Counted from the stretch's first letter, positions 42,337-53,008 are shown. The stretch is DNA of 64,000 nucleotides from Tessaracoccus coleopterorum (GCF_011174705.1 NZ_JAANIJ010000001.1:2790001-2854000), one strand, 5' to 3'. The notes: generated by a model from the sequence alone, not told the origin. Made by a program: numbers and translations.

Positions 42337-43630
42337 CATGGGGGATCGGATCTGCATCATCGGGGCCGGGCCGGCGGGCCTGGCGATCGCGCGGGCCATG
42401 CGGGAACGCGGCGTCGACTACGACCATCTGGAGCGCGCCAACGGCGTCGGCGGGATCTGGGACATCGACGCGCCCGGCACCCCGATGTACGAGTCGGCGC
42501 ACTTCATCTCCAGCCGGACGGCCTCGGCGTTCAGCGGCTATCCGATGCCGGAGACCTATCCCGACTACCCGGGCACCGGCAGATCCTCGCCTACCTGCGC
42601 GGCTTCGCCGACGCCTACGGGCTCACCGACGCGATCACCTTCGGGGCCGACGTCACCGCGCTCGACAAGGCCGGTGACCGGTGGCGGGTGAGGGTGGCCG
42701 ACGGCACCGTCACCGACTACCGCGCCGTCGTCGTGTGCACCGGGGCGCAGTGGACCCCCAACGCCCCGGCGGTCGATGGGTTCACCGGCGAGGTGCGCCA
42801 CAGCGTCGAGTACCGCTCCCGCGGGAGTTCGAGGGCCGCCGGGTGCTGGTGGTCGGGGCGGCAACTCGGCGTGCGACATCGCCTGCGACGCCGCGACCAC
42901 CGCGGCCGAGGCGTCCATCAGCATGCGGCGCGGCTACTGGTTCATCCCCAAGCACGTGTTCGGCATCCCCTCCGACGTCGTCGGAGGCAAGGGTCGTTCC
43001 TGCCGAAGCGCGTCGAGCGGGCCCTGCTGCAGCCGCTGCTGCGGCTCCTCGTGGGTGATCTCACCAAGGCCGGCCTGCAGCGGCCCGAGCACAAGCTGTT
43101 CGAGACGCACCCCGTGATGAACGACCAACTGCTCCACCACCTGCGCCACGGTGACGTCACCGCCCGCGTCGGCATCCGCTCGGCGAGCGGCAACACGGTG
43201 ACGTTCGCCGACGGCACCTCCGCCGACTTCGACCTGATCCTGCTCGCCACCGGCTACCTGCACGCCGTCCCGTTCGCGCAGCGGTGGTTCGGCGATCCGC
43301 AGCACCCGACGACCTGTATCTCAACGCCTTCTCGCGCAGGCATCCCGGCCTGTTCGCCGTCGGGTTCATCGAGACGAACTCCGGCGCCTACCAGTTGTTC
43401 GACCGGCAGGCGCACCTCGTCGCGGGATACCTGAGCGAGCCCGATCCGAACAAGGTCGACCTGTTCACAGGGAGGATCCGCAGCGACCGCCCGCGTTGGA
43501 CAGCGGGCTGCGCTTCGACCGTTCGCCCCGCCACAAGGGCTACGTCGACTCCGATGCGTTCGTCGACTACATGGAGGCCACGGGCCGGGAGTTCGGCTGG
43601 TCACTCGAGGGCGCGGAGCCGACCCGATGA
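42337..43630 (+). CDS. Flavin-dependent monooxygenase-like oxidoreductase, frameshifted
   Basis: About 430 residues, FMO/Baeyer-Villiger-like NAD(P)H- and FAD-dependent enzyme. ATG 42337 opens [20 protein letters not shown] (FAD motif GxGxxG), then [18 protein letters not shown], a second Rossmann site [17 protein letters not shown] (after healing a frameshift), [19 protein letters not shown] and [14 protein letters not shown] (the ATG motif). Frameshifts near 42580, 42828, 42865, 42995, 43310 and 43497, six in total. The stop overlaps the SDR gene as ATGA, so substrate oxidation by the two enzymes is probably linked. Substrate unknown. Confidence 0.85.
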
Positions 43631-44501
43631 GCTATGACTACCGCGGGAAGGTGATCGCCGTCACCGGCGGCGCAGGAGGCATCGCGGGTGCCTTCGTGCC
43701 GCACGCCGCCCGGCGGGGCGCGCGGCTGGCGATCATCGACCTGCGCGGGCCGGCGGCCGAGCGGGTCGCCGCCTCGCTGCCCGGCTCCGGCCACCGTTCC
43801 TATGCCGTGGACCTGACGGACGAGGCGCAGGTGGTCGCGCTCGTCGAGGAGCTGGACCGCGACTTCGGACGGCTCGACGTCCTGATCAACAACGCGGGCA
43901 TGAGCAGCCAGGAGCGCTTCGACGAGCGCGACGTCGCGAGCATCCGTCGGGAACTCGACGTGAACCTCCTGTCGCCCCTGATGCTGACCCGCCTCGCGAT
44001 GCCGCTGCTGCGCGCCGCACCCGACCCGCGCGTGATCAGCACCGTGTCGCTCGGCGGCATCTTCCCGCTCGGCGAGACGCCCATCTACACGGCCTCCAAG
44101 TTCGGGCTGCGGGGGCGATGCTCGCGATCGGGCTCGACCTCGCGCCGAAGGGCATCACCGTCTCGTCGGTGCTGCCGTCGGCCACCGACACCCCGATGCT
44201 GCGCCGGGAGGCCGTCGAGGGCGGCAACTCGCTGCAGTTCCAGGACCCGCCCCAGCCGCCCGCCGCCGTCGCGGAGGCCATGATGCGGGTGCTCGACAAG
44301 CCCCGCCTGGAGGTCTACCCGAGGTTCTCCGAGTCGCTCCTGGTGCGGTTCGCCACCCTGTTTCCGAACCGCCTCCCGAGGCTCATGACGCTGTTCCGGG
44401 GCAAGGGCAGGCGCGGCGAGCAGGCCTACCTGCGTCGCCTCGAGGCCGAGGGGCATGTGCGCCGTGTCGGCGACGGATGGGAGCTGACCGAGCGGCGGTA
44501 G
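43627..44501 (+). CDS. Short-chain dehydrogenase/reductase, one frameshift
   Basis: About 291 residues, classical-type [23 protein letters not shown] opens with the cofactor motif TGGAGGIAG; the acidic DLRGPAAERV suggests an NAD(H) preference. NNAGMSSQERFDERD, the catalytic Ser region ISTVSLGGIFPLGETPIYTASK with YxxxK, and LAIGLDLAPKGITVSSVLPS follow. One frameshift near 44115 is healed by a single G. The C-terminus (FRGKGRRGEQAYLRRLEAEG) is extended compared with many SDRs. Coupled to the flavin monooxygenase by ATGA overlap; ends 10 bases before dinB. Confidence 0.9.
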
Positions 44502-44510
44502 GCTCGTCCG

Positions 44511-45841
44511 GTGGCCCGCCGGATCCTGCACCTCGACCTGGACGCGTTCTTCGCGGCCGTCGAGCAGCGCGACAAGCCGTCGCTGCGCGGCAGGCCCGTC
44601 GTCGTGGGCGGCTCCGGGCCGCGCGGCGTGGTGGCCACCGCCTCCTACGAGGCGCGCCGCTTCGGGGTGCGTTCGGCCATGTCGGGGCCGAGGCGAAGCG
44701 CCGTGCGCCGCACGCGGCCTTCCTCGGCGGCCGGTTCGAGGCCTACCGGGAGTCGTCGCGGATCGTGATGGGGCTGCTGCGCGAGGTGTCGCCGATCGTG
44801 GAGCCGCTGAGCTTCGACGAGGCGTTCGTCGACCTTGCGGGCACCGACTGGGCTGACGGAGACCTGACCGACCGGGTCGCCTGGCTGCGTGCCGAGCTCA
44901 CCCGCCGCACCGAGGGCCTGACCGCCTCGGTCGGCGTCGGCTCGGCGAAGTTCCTGGCCAAGCTCGCCAGCGAGGCGGCCAAACCCGACGGCGCCAGGAT
45001 CCTCGACCCCGCCGAGGAGCTGGGCTTCATCGCGCCGATGCCCGTGCGCGCGATCCCGGGTGTGGGGCCGGCCACCGAGCAGCGGCTCATCACCATCGGC
45101 CTCTACACCGTCGAGGACCTGCGCGGCGTCGACCGCGCCGAGCTGGTGCGGGAGCTGGGCTCCTCCGCGGGCGAGTCGCTCGCGTCGCTGGCCTGGGGAG
45201 GGACGAGCGTCCCGTCGAGGGATCGCGCGACCCGAAGTCGATCTCGACGGAGGACACGTTCGCCGTCGACCTCACCGACCGGGCCCAACTCCAGGCGATC
45301 CTGCGCCGCGACGCGGGACAGGTGGCCTCGCGGCTGGCCCGCGCCGGCCTGTTCGCCAGGACCGTGACGGTGAAGGTGCGCTTCGCCGACTTCACCACCC
45401 GCACCATCGCCCGCGGTCTCGGCGGCGCCACCGACAGCCTCGACGAGATCACCTCCGCGGCGCTGACGATCTTCGACGAGGTCGACCCGAGGCCCGGTGT
45501 GCGCCTGCTCGGCATCGGCGTGTCCAACTTCGCCACGTCGGCGCAGGAGAAGCTCTTCGGGACGAGCCGACTCTCGACGGCGGGGAGGACGTCACGACGG
45601 ACGAACCGGTCGAGCTCAGCGGAGTGCGGGGCGGAGCACGTTCTACCCTGGCGCCGACGTCGTCCACGATGAGCTCGGCCGCGGCTGGGTGTGGGGTTCG
45701 GGGCTGGGTCGCGTCACCGTGCGCTTCGAGACCCGCTCGAGCGGGCCGGGTCCGATCAGGACCTACGGGGTCGACGACGGCTCGCTGCATCCTGCCGGGA
45801 TCGACCCGCTCCCGCTCGCGCCGCGCGACGAGGATGACTAG
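44511..45841 (+). CDS. dinB: DNA polymerase IV (Y family), frameshifted
   Basis: About 443 residues, error-prone translesion polymerase. GTG 44511 opens [20 protein letters not shown] (first catalytic Asp) with [20 protein letters not shown]; the second acidic pair is in [16 protein letters not shown], followed by [40 protein letters not shown] and the little-finger region [14 protein letters not shown]. The C-terminal extension [20 protein letters not shown] is a feature of actinobacterial DinB. Frameshifts near 44688, 45200, 45565, 45630 and 45645. It ends on a shared ctag with the convergent LacI gene stop. Confidence 0.92.
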
Positions 45842-46852
45842 GCAGAGCCGCGCTCGACCAGGGTGGCGTTCAGCACGGTCAGCGGTGCGGCGGTGCCGCC
45901 GTCGAGGATGCGCAGCAGTTGGCGCGCCATCTCGGCGCCCAACTCCGCCATCGGCTGCGACATCGTCGTCAGCGGGGCTCGGACGTGGCACTGAACGGCG
46001 AGTCGTCAAAGCCGATGACGGCCACGTCATCGGGGATCCGCAGCCCTGCCTCGCGCAGTACCGGGTAGCCGCCGAGCGCCATCTGGTCGTTGGCCGCGAA
46101 CACCGCGTCGAACGGCAGGCCGGTGGCCAGGAGTTCGCGGACGGCGGTGCCTCCCGACACCGTGGTGAAGTCGCCGAACGCGATCGGCCCCGGCGTGAGG
46201 CCCGCCTCACCCAGCACCCGCAGCCACCCGTCGTGCCGGTCGATGCCGGGGCGCATGTTCTGCGGGCCGGCGATCGTGGCGATGCGCGTGCGGCCGCGGT
46301 CGATCAGGTAGCGCACCGCCGCCTCCGCGGCGGCCACGTTGTCGACGTCGACGCTGATCGTGTCGACGGGGCCGTCGACCGGCCTGCCGCCGAACACCAC
46401 CGGGACCGACTCGGTGACCGCGTCGAAGAACACATCTCCCGTGTGGTGCGACACGACGAGCGCGCCGTCGACGTTGCCGGTCGACAGGTAGCGCAGAGTC
46501 TTGCCGCTGTTGGCCGCCGATTGGATGAGCATGGTCAGCGTGAAGTCGGTGTCCTCGAGCACCGACGAGATGCCCTGCACGACCGAGCCGAAGAACGGAT
46601 CCGTGAACACCTTGTTCGCAGATTCGGGGACGACCAGCGCGATGGCCCCGTCCGGTTGGAGGCCAGCGTGCGCGCGGCCCGGTTGGGCACGTAGTTCAGC
46701 GCCTCCACCGAGCGCAGCACCCGCGACGCGATCGTCGGTTCGACGGTGCTCGCGCCGTTGACGACCCGCGAGACCGTCGCCCTGGAGACGCCGGCGTGCT
46801 CAGCTACCATCTCGAGCGTCGGTTTCTTCACTGCGCGCACCCCGGTTCTCAT
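45838..46852 (-). CDS. LacI-family transcriptional regulator, frameshifted
   Basis: About 338 residues. The N-terminal helix-turn-helix [20 protein letters not shown] with [11 protein letters not shown] and the hinge [13 protein letters not shown] are typical LacI; the effector domain has [36 protein letters not shown] and [20 protein letters not shown]. Start ATG 46852 overlaps the GH1 stop as ATGA, so it is the last gene of the sugar operon at 51530. The two palindromes at 51563 and 51641 are probable binding sites, so it likely represses its own operon. Frameshifts near 46660 and 45975 are healed by single bases. Effector probably a beta-glucoside or cellobiose-like sugar. Confidence 0.9.
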
Positions 46853-48251
46853 TTCGCCGTCTGCAACTTCGTTGCTGCAATCAGGGCAGCGTAGTTCTCC
46901 GCGCTGAGTTTCGGTACCCGGCCTGGGTGTCGTAGTCGACGTAGACGATCCCGAAGCGCTTCTCGTAGCCCCAGGCCCACTCGAAGTTGTCGAGCAGTGA
47001 CCAGACGAAGTAGCCCCGCACGTCGACCCCTTCTCCGATGGCATCGGCCACGGCACCGAGGTGCGCGTCGATGTAGTGCCAACGGTCGACGTCGTCGACC
47101 CTGCCGTCGACGAGCTCGTCGTCGAACGCGGCCCCGTTCTCGGTGATGTAGAGCGGCGGCAGGTCGGGGTACTGCGCGGTGATTCGGAGCAGCAACGTCC
47201 GCAACCCGTCGGGGTTGATCTCCCACCCCATCCCGGTTCGGGGAGCCCCGGGACGGGAGGAGACGAACTCGGAACCGACGAACCAGGAACGGTTCCGCTT
47301 GGGCGTCGGCACGAGGGCGGGGGATCGGTGGTGGGCGCCGGGTGAGCGCTGAAGCAGTCGTCGTGGTAGTGGTTGACGCCCAGGAAGTCGATCGGCTGGT
47401 GGATGAGGGCCAGGTCACCCTCCCGGACCACCTCGTCGAAGCCGAGGCCGGCGATGTCAACCAGGACGTCGTCGGGGTAGCTGCCGAGCAGCACCGGGTC
47501 GAGGTACATCCTGTTCCACAGGCCGTCGAGACGGCGGGCGGCGTCGAGGTCATCCGCGTCGGTGGGATCGTGCGGCACGGCGTTGGTGAGGTTCAACGTG
47601 ATGCCGATGTCGAGGCGCTCGCCGCCCAGCTCCCGGAGCCTCCGGGTGGCCATGCCATGGGCGAGGTGCTGGTGGTGCAGGGCCGCGAGCCCGCACGCGG
47701 GTCGTTCAGGCCGGGAGCGTGCTCGCCGCCCGTGTAACCGATGAGCGACGAGCACAGCGGCTCGTTGAAGGTTGTCCAGTGCGTGACCCGGTCACCGAGC
47801 GCGCCGAACACGGCCTCGGCGTAGGTGACGAAGCGGTGCGCCGTGTCCCGGTCGGCCCACCCTCCGCGCTCCTGCAGCGCCTGCGGCAGGTCCCAGTGGT
47901 ACAGGGTCAGCCAGGGAAGGATGCCTGCGCCGAGCAGCTCGTCGACCAGCCGGTCGTAGAAGTCGAGGCCCTTGGCGTTGGTGTGGCGGTCGCCGGGACG
48001 CACCCGCGCCCAGCTCGTCGAGAACCGGTAGGACTGGAGCCCCAGCCGCTTCATCAGGGCGACATCCGCGGGCATCCGGTGGTAGTGGTCCGCGGCCACC
48101 TCCGGGGTGTCACCGTTGGCGACCGCGAGCGGCTGCCTGGCGAAGGCATCCCAGATGGAGTCCTCCCTGCCGTCGAGATGTGCCGCGCCCTCCACCTGGG
48201 CGGCCGCCGTGGCGGCGCCCCAGAGGAAGCCTTCGGGAATTGCCTGGTCAT
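46849..48251 (-). CDS. Beta-glucosidase/6-phospho-beta-glucosidase-like GH1, frameshifted
   Basis: About 467-residue family 1 glycoside hydrolase. ATG 48251 opens [20 protein letters not shown] (after one base near 48215 is restored). The acid/base Glu is in [13 protein letters not shown] and the nucleophile Glu in [20 protein letters not shown] and [18 protein letters not shown] are also diagnostic. With an ABC importer and no PTS, hydrolysis of unphosphorylated beta-glucosides is more likely than of phosphorylated ones. Frameshifts near 48215, 47695, 47285 and 46925. The gene starts on the permease stop and overlaps the LacI start, so translation is coupled. No signal peptide, so the enzyme is intracellular. 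Confidence 0.93.
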
Positions 48252-49091
48252 CAGCCCTTCACCGCCCTGCCATGATTCCTTGAACGAGTTGCTTGCCCGC
48301 GATGATGAAGAGGACCAGCAGCGGCAGGGTCGCGAGCACCGCGCCGTTGAGGACGACCGAGTAGTCGACGTACTTGGCCGACTGCAGCTGGCTGAGCGCA
48401 ACCTGCAGCGTCGGGTTCTGCGGCACCACGAGCAGCGGCCACAGGTAGTCGGTCCATGCCGTCATGAAGGTGAACATCGCGAGGATGCCCATCGCGGGAC
48501 GGGCCGCGGGAGGCCGACGTTGAAGAACGTGCCGATCATGCTGGCGCCGTCCACGCGGGCGGCCTCGATCAGCTCATCGGGGATGACGTCGACCAGGTAC
48601 TGGCGCATGAAGAACACGCCGAACGCGGTGACGAGGGTCGGCACTATGACGGCGCCGAGCGACCCGGTCCAGCCGAACTGCTTCATCAGCATGAACAGGG
48701 GATGATGCCGAGCTGCGTCGGCACCGCCATGGTTGCGATGACGGCGACCAGCAGGCCCTCGCGGCCGCGGAACCGCAGCTTGGCGAACGCGTAGCCGGCC
48801 AGCGTGGAGAAGAACACCACGGAGATGGTGATGACGCCCGCCACGATCACGGAGTTGAGCAGCGCCTTCCAGAAGTCGATGGTGTCGAACACCTGGGCGG
48901 CGTTGACCCAGAACTGGCCGCCGGGCAGCAGCGGGGGAAGGTCGACGTCAGGGCGCTCTTGTCGCTGGAGCCGACGACGAACGACCAGTAGAGGGGGTAG
49001 GCGCCGCCGAGCACGAATGCGAGCAGGATGCCGTAGACCCACCAGCGGGGTTGGCGTTGATGCCCATGCCGCGGCCACGATTGCGGTTCAT
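48251..49091 (-). CDS. Carbohydrate ABC transporter permease (MalG type), frameshifted
   Basis: About 280 residues, inner-membrane component with six helices. ATG 49091 (overlapping the previous stop as ATGA) gives [15 protein letters not shown] then [20 protein letters not shown]. The ABC coupling motif [20 protein letters not shown] (EAA loop) sits in the middle; C-terminal [20 protein letters not shown] and a last helix end in IMAGAVKG once a frameshift near 48262 is healed. Further breaks near 48945, 48695 and 48505. It works with the MalF-type permease and binding protein upstream; no ATPase gene is present, so a shared MsiK-like ATPase elsewhere is likely. Confidence 0.92.
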
Positions 49092-50100
49092 CGGTTGTCC
49101 TCACCGGTCGCGGCGGAGGCGCGTCGCCTGCGCCGTGCCTTGTCGACCTTGGTCTCGGTGCCGGAGATCATCCGGGAGAGCAGGAAGTTCACGATGCCGA
49201 TCGCGACGATCAGCAGGAACAGGAGCCAGGCGACCGCGGCGGCGCGGCCGAACTGTTGCCGGTTGAAGGCCAGGTCCCAGAGGTACAGCACCGTCGTCTG
49301 GTACTGGCGTTGCGGGCCGCCGGGCACCGAGCTCGCGGCGTTGAACAGCTTCGGCTCGGTGAAGATCTGGAGGCCACCGATGGTGGCGGTGATGATGACG
49401 AAGATGATCGCCGGCCGGATGCTGGGACGGTGATCGAGAAGAAGCGCCGCACGGGGCTCGCGCCGTCGATGGCGGCCGACTCGTAGATGTCGCGCGGCAC
49501 GGCCTGCATGGCTGCGAGCAGGATCAGGGCGTTGTAGCCCGTCCAGCGCCAGTTGACCATCGTGGCGAGCGCGATGTGGCTCGGGAGGGTCTCGGTCTTC
49601 CACATGATCGGATCGAGGTTGATCGCCGTCAGCACGTTGTTGATGAGGCCGTACTTCTCGCCGAAGATGTTGGAGAAGATCAGGGAGACGGCCACCGGCG
49701 TGACGACGTAGGGGAGCAGCACCGAGAGGCGCCAGAACGTCTTCGCCCGCAGGTTCTGGTCGAGCACCGCCGCGATGGCGATCGCGGTGATGACCTGCGG
49801 CACCGAGGAGAGAAGGAAGATGCTGAAGGTGTTGAACAGCGAGTTCCAGAACAGGGGGTCGGTCAGTTCGCGGGCGTAGTTGGCCAGCCCCACCCATTCA
49901 CCGGGCCGGTGAGGAGGTTCCAGTTGTTGAGAGACACGACGAACGTGTAGACCAGCGGGAACAGGCCGACGAGGCCGAACAGCAGGAAGAACGGGCCACG
50001 TATCCGTAGGGGAGTATTTGAAGTCCCAGGTGTTGAGCCTGGACTTCCAGGGGAGGCGACCGCGGGTCGTCGCCTCCTTGGTGCTGTGTGGAGCGTGCAT
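49088..50100 (-). CDS. Carbohydrate ABC transporter permease (MalF type), frameshifted
   Basis: About 337 residues. The start ATG 50100 gives a charged head (MHAPHSTKEATTRGRLPWKS) then helices FFLLFGLVGLFPLVYTFVVS, SLFNTFSIFLLSSVPQVITA and others. The EAA loop is YESAAIDGASPVRRFFSITV; PAIIFVIITATIGGLQIFTE and WLLFLLIVAIGIVNFLLSRM form the last helices. Frameshifts near 50010, 49900 and 49427. It lies 83 bases after the binding-protein gene and overlaps the next permease by ATGA. Substrate inferred from the neighbouring GH1 enzyme: a beta-linked disaccharide. Confidence 0.92.
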
Positions 50101-50182
50101 GGTGGTTTCCTCGTCGGTGACGCGCGGCGGCGGGGCCCGGGCTTCCAGGGCCCCGCCTTCGCTTGTTGAGGGATGGTGAGGG

Positions 50183-51530
50183 TCAGCTCGCCACGACGGT
50201 GTCGAGGAGCGACATGGCGTTGTCCCATGCGGTGGCGCCGTCGGCCTTGCCGGAGTCGATCTCCTGGATGGAGGGGCCGAACACCTGCTCCTGGATGACG
50301 GAGTCGTCCGGGCCCTTGAACTGGGCCTTGACGCCGTCCGCGCGCTTGGCGAGGATCTCGCCGACAGGGGCGTCGTTGAAGAACTTCGTCAGGTCGCTCG
50401 GGCCGGTCACGCCGGCATCCTTCTGGGCCTCGAGCACGCTCGGGAAGGCGCCCGCCGCCTGGAACGAGGCGACCTGCTGCTGGGTGTCGGTCAGCCAGGC
50501 TGCGAGTTCCGCCGCCTCCTCGGGGTGCTTCGAGGTGGTCGGGACGGTGAGGAACGTGCCGCCCAGTTGGCAGCGCCGCCGGGGTAGACGTCGGCGAAGT
50601 CCCAGCCGCTGGTGGCGTCGCCGCCGCCGGCCTCAACCTGGCCCTTCACGACGCCGAGCATCCAGCCGGGGCAGACGAACGTCGCGAACGAGCCGTCGAC
50701 GAAGGCCTTGCCGCCGCCCCAGTCCCACTGGGTCTGGCCGCTGGAGAGGCCGGCGGCCGCCGCGTCGGACAGCAACGTCCAGCGGGCCTTGAGCTCGGCG
50801 TTGTCCTTGACGTTGAGCTTGCCGTCCGAGGTGTAGTAACCCTCATCGAGCTGGTTGACCATCGAGTTCCAGACGAAGCCGGACTGGTCGTACCAAGCCT
50901 TGCCGGTCTTGGCCTTGTACTCCTTGCCCACCTCGAAGAACTTCTCCCACGACGCGTCGGCGCCGCCAGGAGCTGGGCGAATCCCTCACGGTCGCCGGGC
51001 ATCCCCGCCGCCTCGAGGAGGGTGCCGTTGAAGCAGATGCCCTGCGGGCCGATGTCGGTGCCGTAGCCGATGATCCGGCCCTGCTGATCGGTGGCCTGGG
51101 CGACCTTCCAGTCGACCCAGCGCGACGAGATGTCGTCGGCGCCGTACTCGCGCAGGTCGGTGAACGAGTCGGACACCGACATCACCTTGCTGAGCCAGCC
51201 CTCCTCCACCGACTGGACGTCGGGGAGGCCGGCGCCTGCCGCCTGCTTCGTCTGCCAGTCGACGAGCGCGTTACCGCCGGTGTCGATGTTTGTGGCCTTG
51301 ATCTTGATGGTGGGGTGGTCGGCCTCGTACTGCGCGTAGAGGCCGTCGAGGCCCATCGTGCCGAACGTGGTGACCGTCAGCTCGATCTGCTCGGCCGCCG
51401 GGGTCTCGCCCGGTGCGGAGGTCTTGGTGGGGTCGGCGGTGGGGTCGGCGGTTGTGTTGGCGCAAGCGGTGGTCAGTAGGGCCATCGAGACGATGGCCGC
51501 ACCGACAACGCGGCGGCGGGTTGTTTTCAC
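50183..51530 (-). CDS. Sugar ABC transporter substrate-binding lipoprotein, frameshifted
   Basis: About 449 residues, first gene of the beta-glucoside operon. GTG 51530 is preferred because an aaaggag ribosome site lies 5 bases upstream. The signal peptide RRRVVGAAIVSMALLTTACA has a lipobox Cys after LLTTA. The mature protein has the family-1 solute-binding shape: GLYAQYEADHPTIKIKATNI, QTKQAAGAGLPDVQSVEEGW, AFVDGSFATFVCPGWMLGVV, TTSKHPEEAAELAAWLTDTQ. Frameshifts near 50970 and 50565. Expression is probably controlled by the operon's LacI protein binding two palindromes just upstream. Confidence 0.92.
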
Positions 51531-51562
51531 GTTCACTCCTTTGTGTGGGGCCCCACCCTCGG

Positions 51563-51576
51563 AGAGAGCGCTCTCT
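51563..51576. promoter_or_regulatory. LacI-type operator O1 (14-bp perfect palindrome)
   Basis: agagagcgctctct is a perfect palindrome with the central CG of LacI-family sites. It lies in the leader between the predicted promoter and the binding-protein start, 33 bases upstream of GTG 51530, where a bound repressor would block transcription. Confidence 0.8.
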
Positions 51577-51612
51577 GAGGGTGGAACGCCTGCGTTCCTC
51601 AGGCTTGATGGA

Positions 51613-51641
51613 ATCATCCACGGGGGAGGGGTGTCTGTCAA
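51613..51641 (-). promoter_or_regulatory. Promoter of the beta-glucoside operon
   Basis: On the minus strand a perfect TTGACA -35 box (51641-51636) and GATGAT (51618-51613) are exactly 17 bases apart. The first T of the -35 box is the last base of operator O2, so repressor binding would exclude RNA polymerase. Confidence 0.75.
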
Positions 51642-51654
51642 GAGAGCGCTCTCT
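51641..51654. promoter_or_regulatory. LacI-type operator O2 (14-bp perfect palindrome)
   Basis: Second perfect copy of agagagcgctctct, 78 bases (centre to centre) from O1 and abutting the -35 box. The thpR gene starts about 45-60 bases away in the other direction, so this site could also touch its promoter. Confidence 0.8.
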
Positions 51655-51700
51655 CATTGTTATCAAACCGAGATGATCGCCGGTGGATAGGCTTGTCGGC

Positions 51701-52277
51701 ATGGGTTCGAGGATGTTCGCGGCGGTCCTCCCGCCGGAGGGTGTCGTGGCGGAGCTGGACGGTCTCCTTGAGCCACGCAGGGCCGCAGATCCTGCCGTCC
51801 GCTGGACGCGGCCCTCCGGGTGGCACCTGACCGCCTCCTTCATGGCCGACGTCGACCCGGCGCCGTGGAAGGGCTGGGCGAGTTGCTGGCCGGAGTGGCC
51901 GCGAAGGTGGCGCCGTTCCGCGTCCGCGTCGCGGGCGGGCTCGCGTTCCCCGACGTGTCCCGCGCGAGGATCCTCGCGCTCGGCGTTCCGGAGGGTGCCG
52001 AGGAGTTGGGTCGCATCTCCGCGTGCGCGCGGCGAGCGGCGTCCCGCTGCGGGGTCCGGGTGGACGGTTCGAGGTTCGTCCCGCATCTCACCCTCGCGCG
52101 GGCGAAGAGGCTCAATGCCGCCCGCTGGATGGAGATCCTCGGGTCGTTCCCGGGGTGGGGTGGGACGTCGAGGAGTTCTGTCTGGTCGAGTCGCACGAGA
52201 TGGGCCGTCGCTACGAGGTCGTCGAGAGGTTCCCGCTCGGGCGAACAACGGCGGAATCAAGCGCGTCAACGCCCTGA
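51701..52277 (+). CDS. thpR: RNA 2',3'-cyclic phosphodiesterase (2H family), frameshifted
   Basis: About 190 residues. The two H-x-T signature motifs of the 2H phosphoesterases are WHLTASFM near residue 45 and VPHLTLARAK near residue 130, both with intact His and Thr. MFAAVLPPEGVVAELDGLLE opens the fold. Start is ATG 51701 (MGSRMFAAVLPP) or 51713; a GTG at 51683 is less likely. Frameshifts near 51878 and 52160. The C-terminal strand WDVEEFCLVESHEMGRRYEV closes the fold. It acts on cyclic phosphate or ligates tRNA halves in vitro in relatives; its natural role is unclear. Confidence 0.87.
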
Positions 52278-52340
52278 TCGAGCTTCCCGCCGGTATCGCC
52301 GAGGGCTCCGCGGCCTGCCCCGCGCTCAGGTACGAAGGGC

Positions 52341-52502
52341 AGTCAACCGCAGGAAAAGGACCGGCCCGCATCCGTCTATCGCGGATTCGGGCCGACTCCG
52401 AGGTCGTGCGACATCACGGGTCGCGAAGAAGGGGTTTGGTCCCTCATGTCCGTGGGCACACGAATCTGCATTCTGTGCGTCTGTCAATCCGTCGCGCCGA
52501 AG
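52341..52502 (-). pseudogene. Degenerate tRNA-Leu(UAG) copy with its 3' flank
   Basis: This stretch aligns without gaps to 53821-53982 at a constant offset of 1480 bases, with 116 of 150 matches by hand over 52341-52490. The first 80 bases correspond to the sequence downstream of tRNA-Leu and the rest to the tRNA body. The end matching the tRNA 5' acceptor strand (52491-52502) has lost similarity and stems carry mismatches, so it is not a working tRNA. Most differences are transitions. It looks like an old direct duplication, possibly an attachment site. Confidence 0.75.
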
Positions 52503-53008
52503 CCGGACGTAGAGCGTAACCCAGGGCGGTTCCGCCTGAACCGCAGCCACTGCTGCAGCCATTGGCACGCACCGGTCAAGGCGCGCTCTTCAAGGGTCCT
52601 GGTGAAGCTTCCGCCTGAATTGCGGCATCGTGTGATCAGTTCTTGGTCACAGTCCAACCCAGCGAGCCGATGAGGAACGCCGGGCCGGTGTTGAGCGTCC
52701 ACACCGCCTGATATCCCCACAGTTGAGTCCGCCAGTTTCCGGCCCGATGTCCTTCACTGCAACCGGGTGGCAGTGAGTCCCACTCAGGCAGCCGGGCAGG
52801 CTGTCTCCCGGTTGTCGCCGGAGGTGGTCCATGCTCCAAGGGTGAGATAGGCCGCTGACAAATTCAGGTGACGATGCCCGGCTGTTCTCCACGCATCCCA
52901 GTCGCGCGGCTCCTTGTCTCACGAGGGGAAAAGGATTTGAAGCGGCCTGCCCGCACCTTGGTCATTTCTCCATCTGCGTGCAGCACCACGCCCGCTACAA
53001 TCGCCGAC
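52503..53008. other. Lower-GC stretch without a clear gene
   Basis: About 500 bases between the tRNA-like copy and the orphan gene. On the minus strand a frame ending at 52636 closes with LWGYQAVWTLNTGPAFLIGS followed by LGWTVTKN, which looks like a genuine protein C-terminus, and another frame (52647-52922) holds a Cys-containing stretch. Together they suggest a decayed or frameshifted minus-strand gene of about 95 residues, but I cannot assign a family. No repeat or RNA gene is visible. Confidence 0.4.
52636..52922 (-). pseudogene. Possible decayed or frameshifted small gene
   Basis: A frame stopping at 52636 ends with QLWGYQAVWTLNTGPAFLIG, unusually hydrophobic and aromatic for shadow frames in GC-rich DNA; its upstream part lies in a second frame starting near 52922 (RQGAARLGCVENSRASSPEF). 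A product of about 95 residues is possible if one frameshift near 52720 is healed. No function is suggested. It could equally be non-coding islet DNA. Confidence 0.3.

Noticed and set aside
52421-52502. Second functional tRNA-Leu
   Set aside because: The acceptor 5' strand is lost and several stem pairs are broken, so it is called a degenerate copy.
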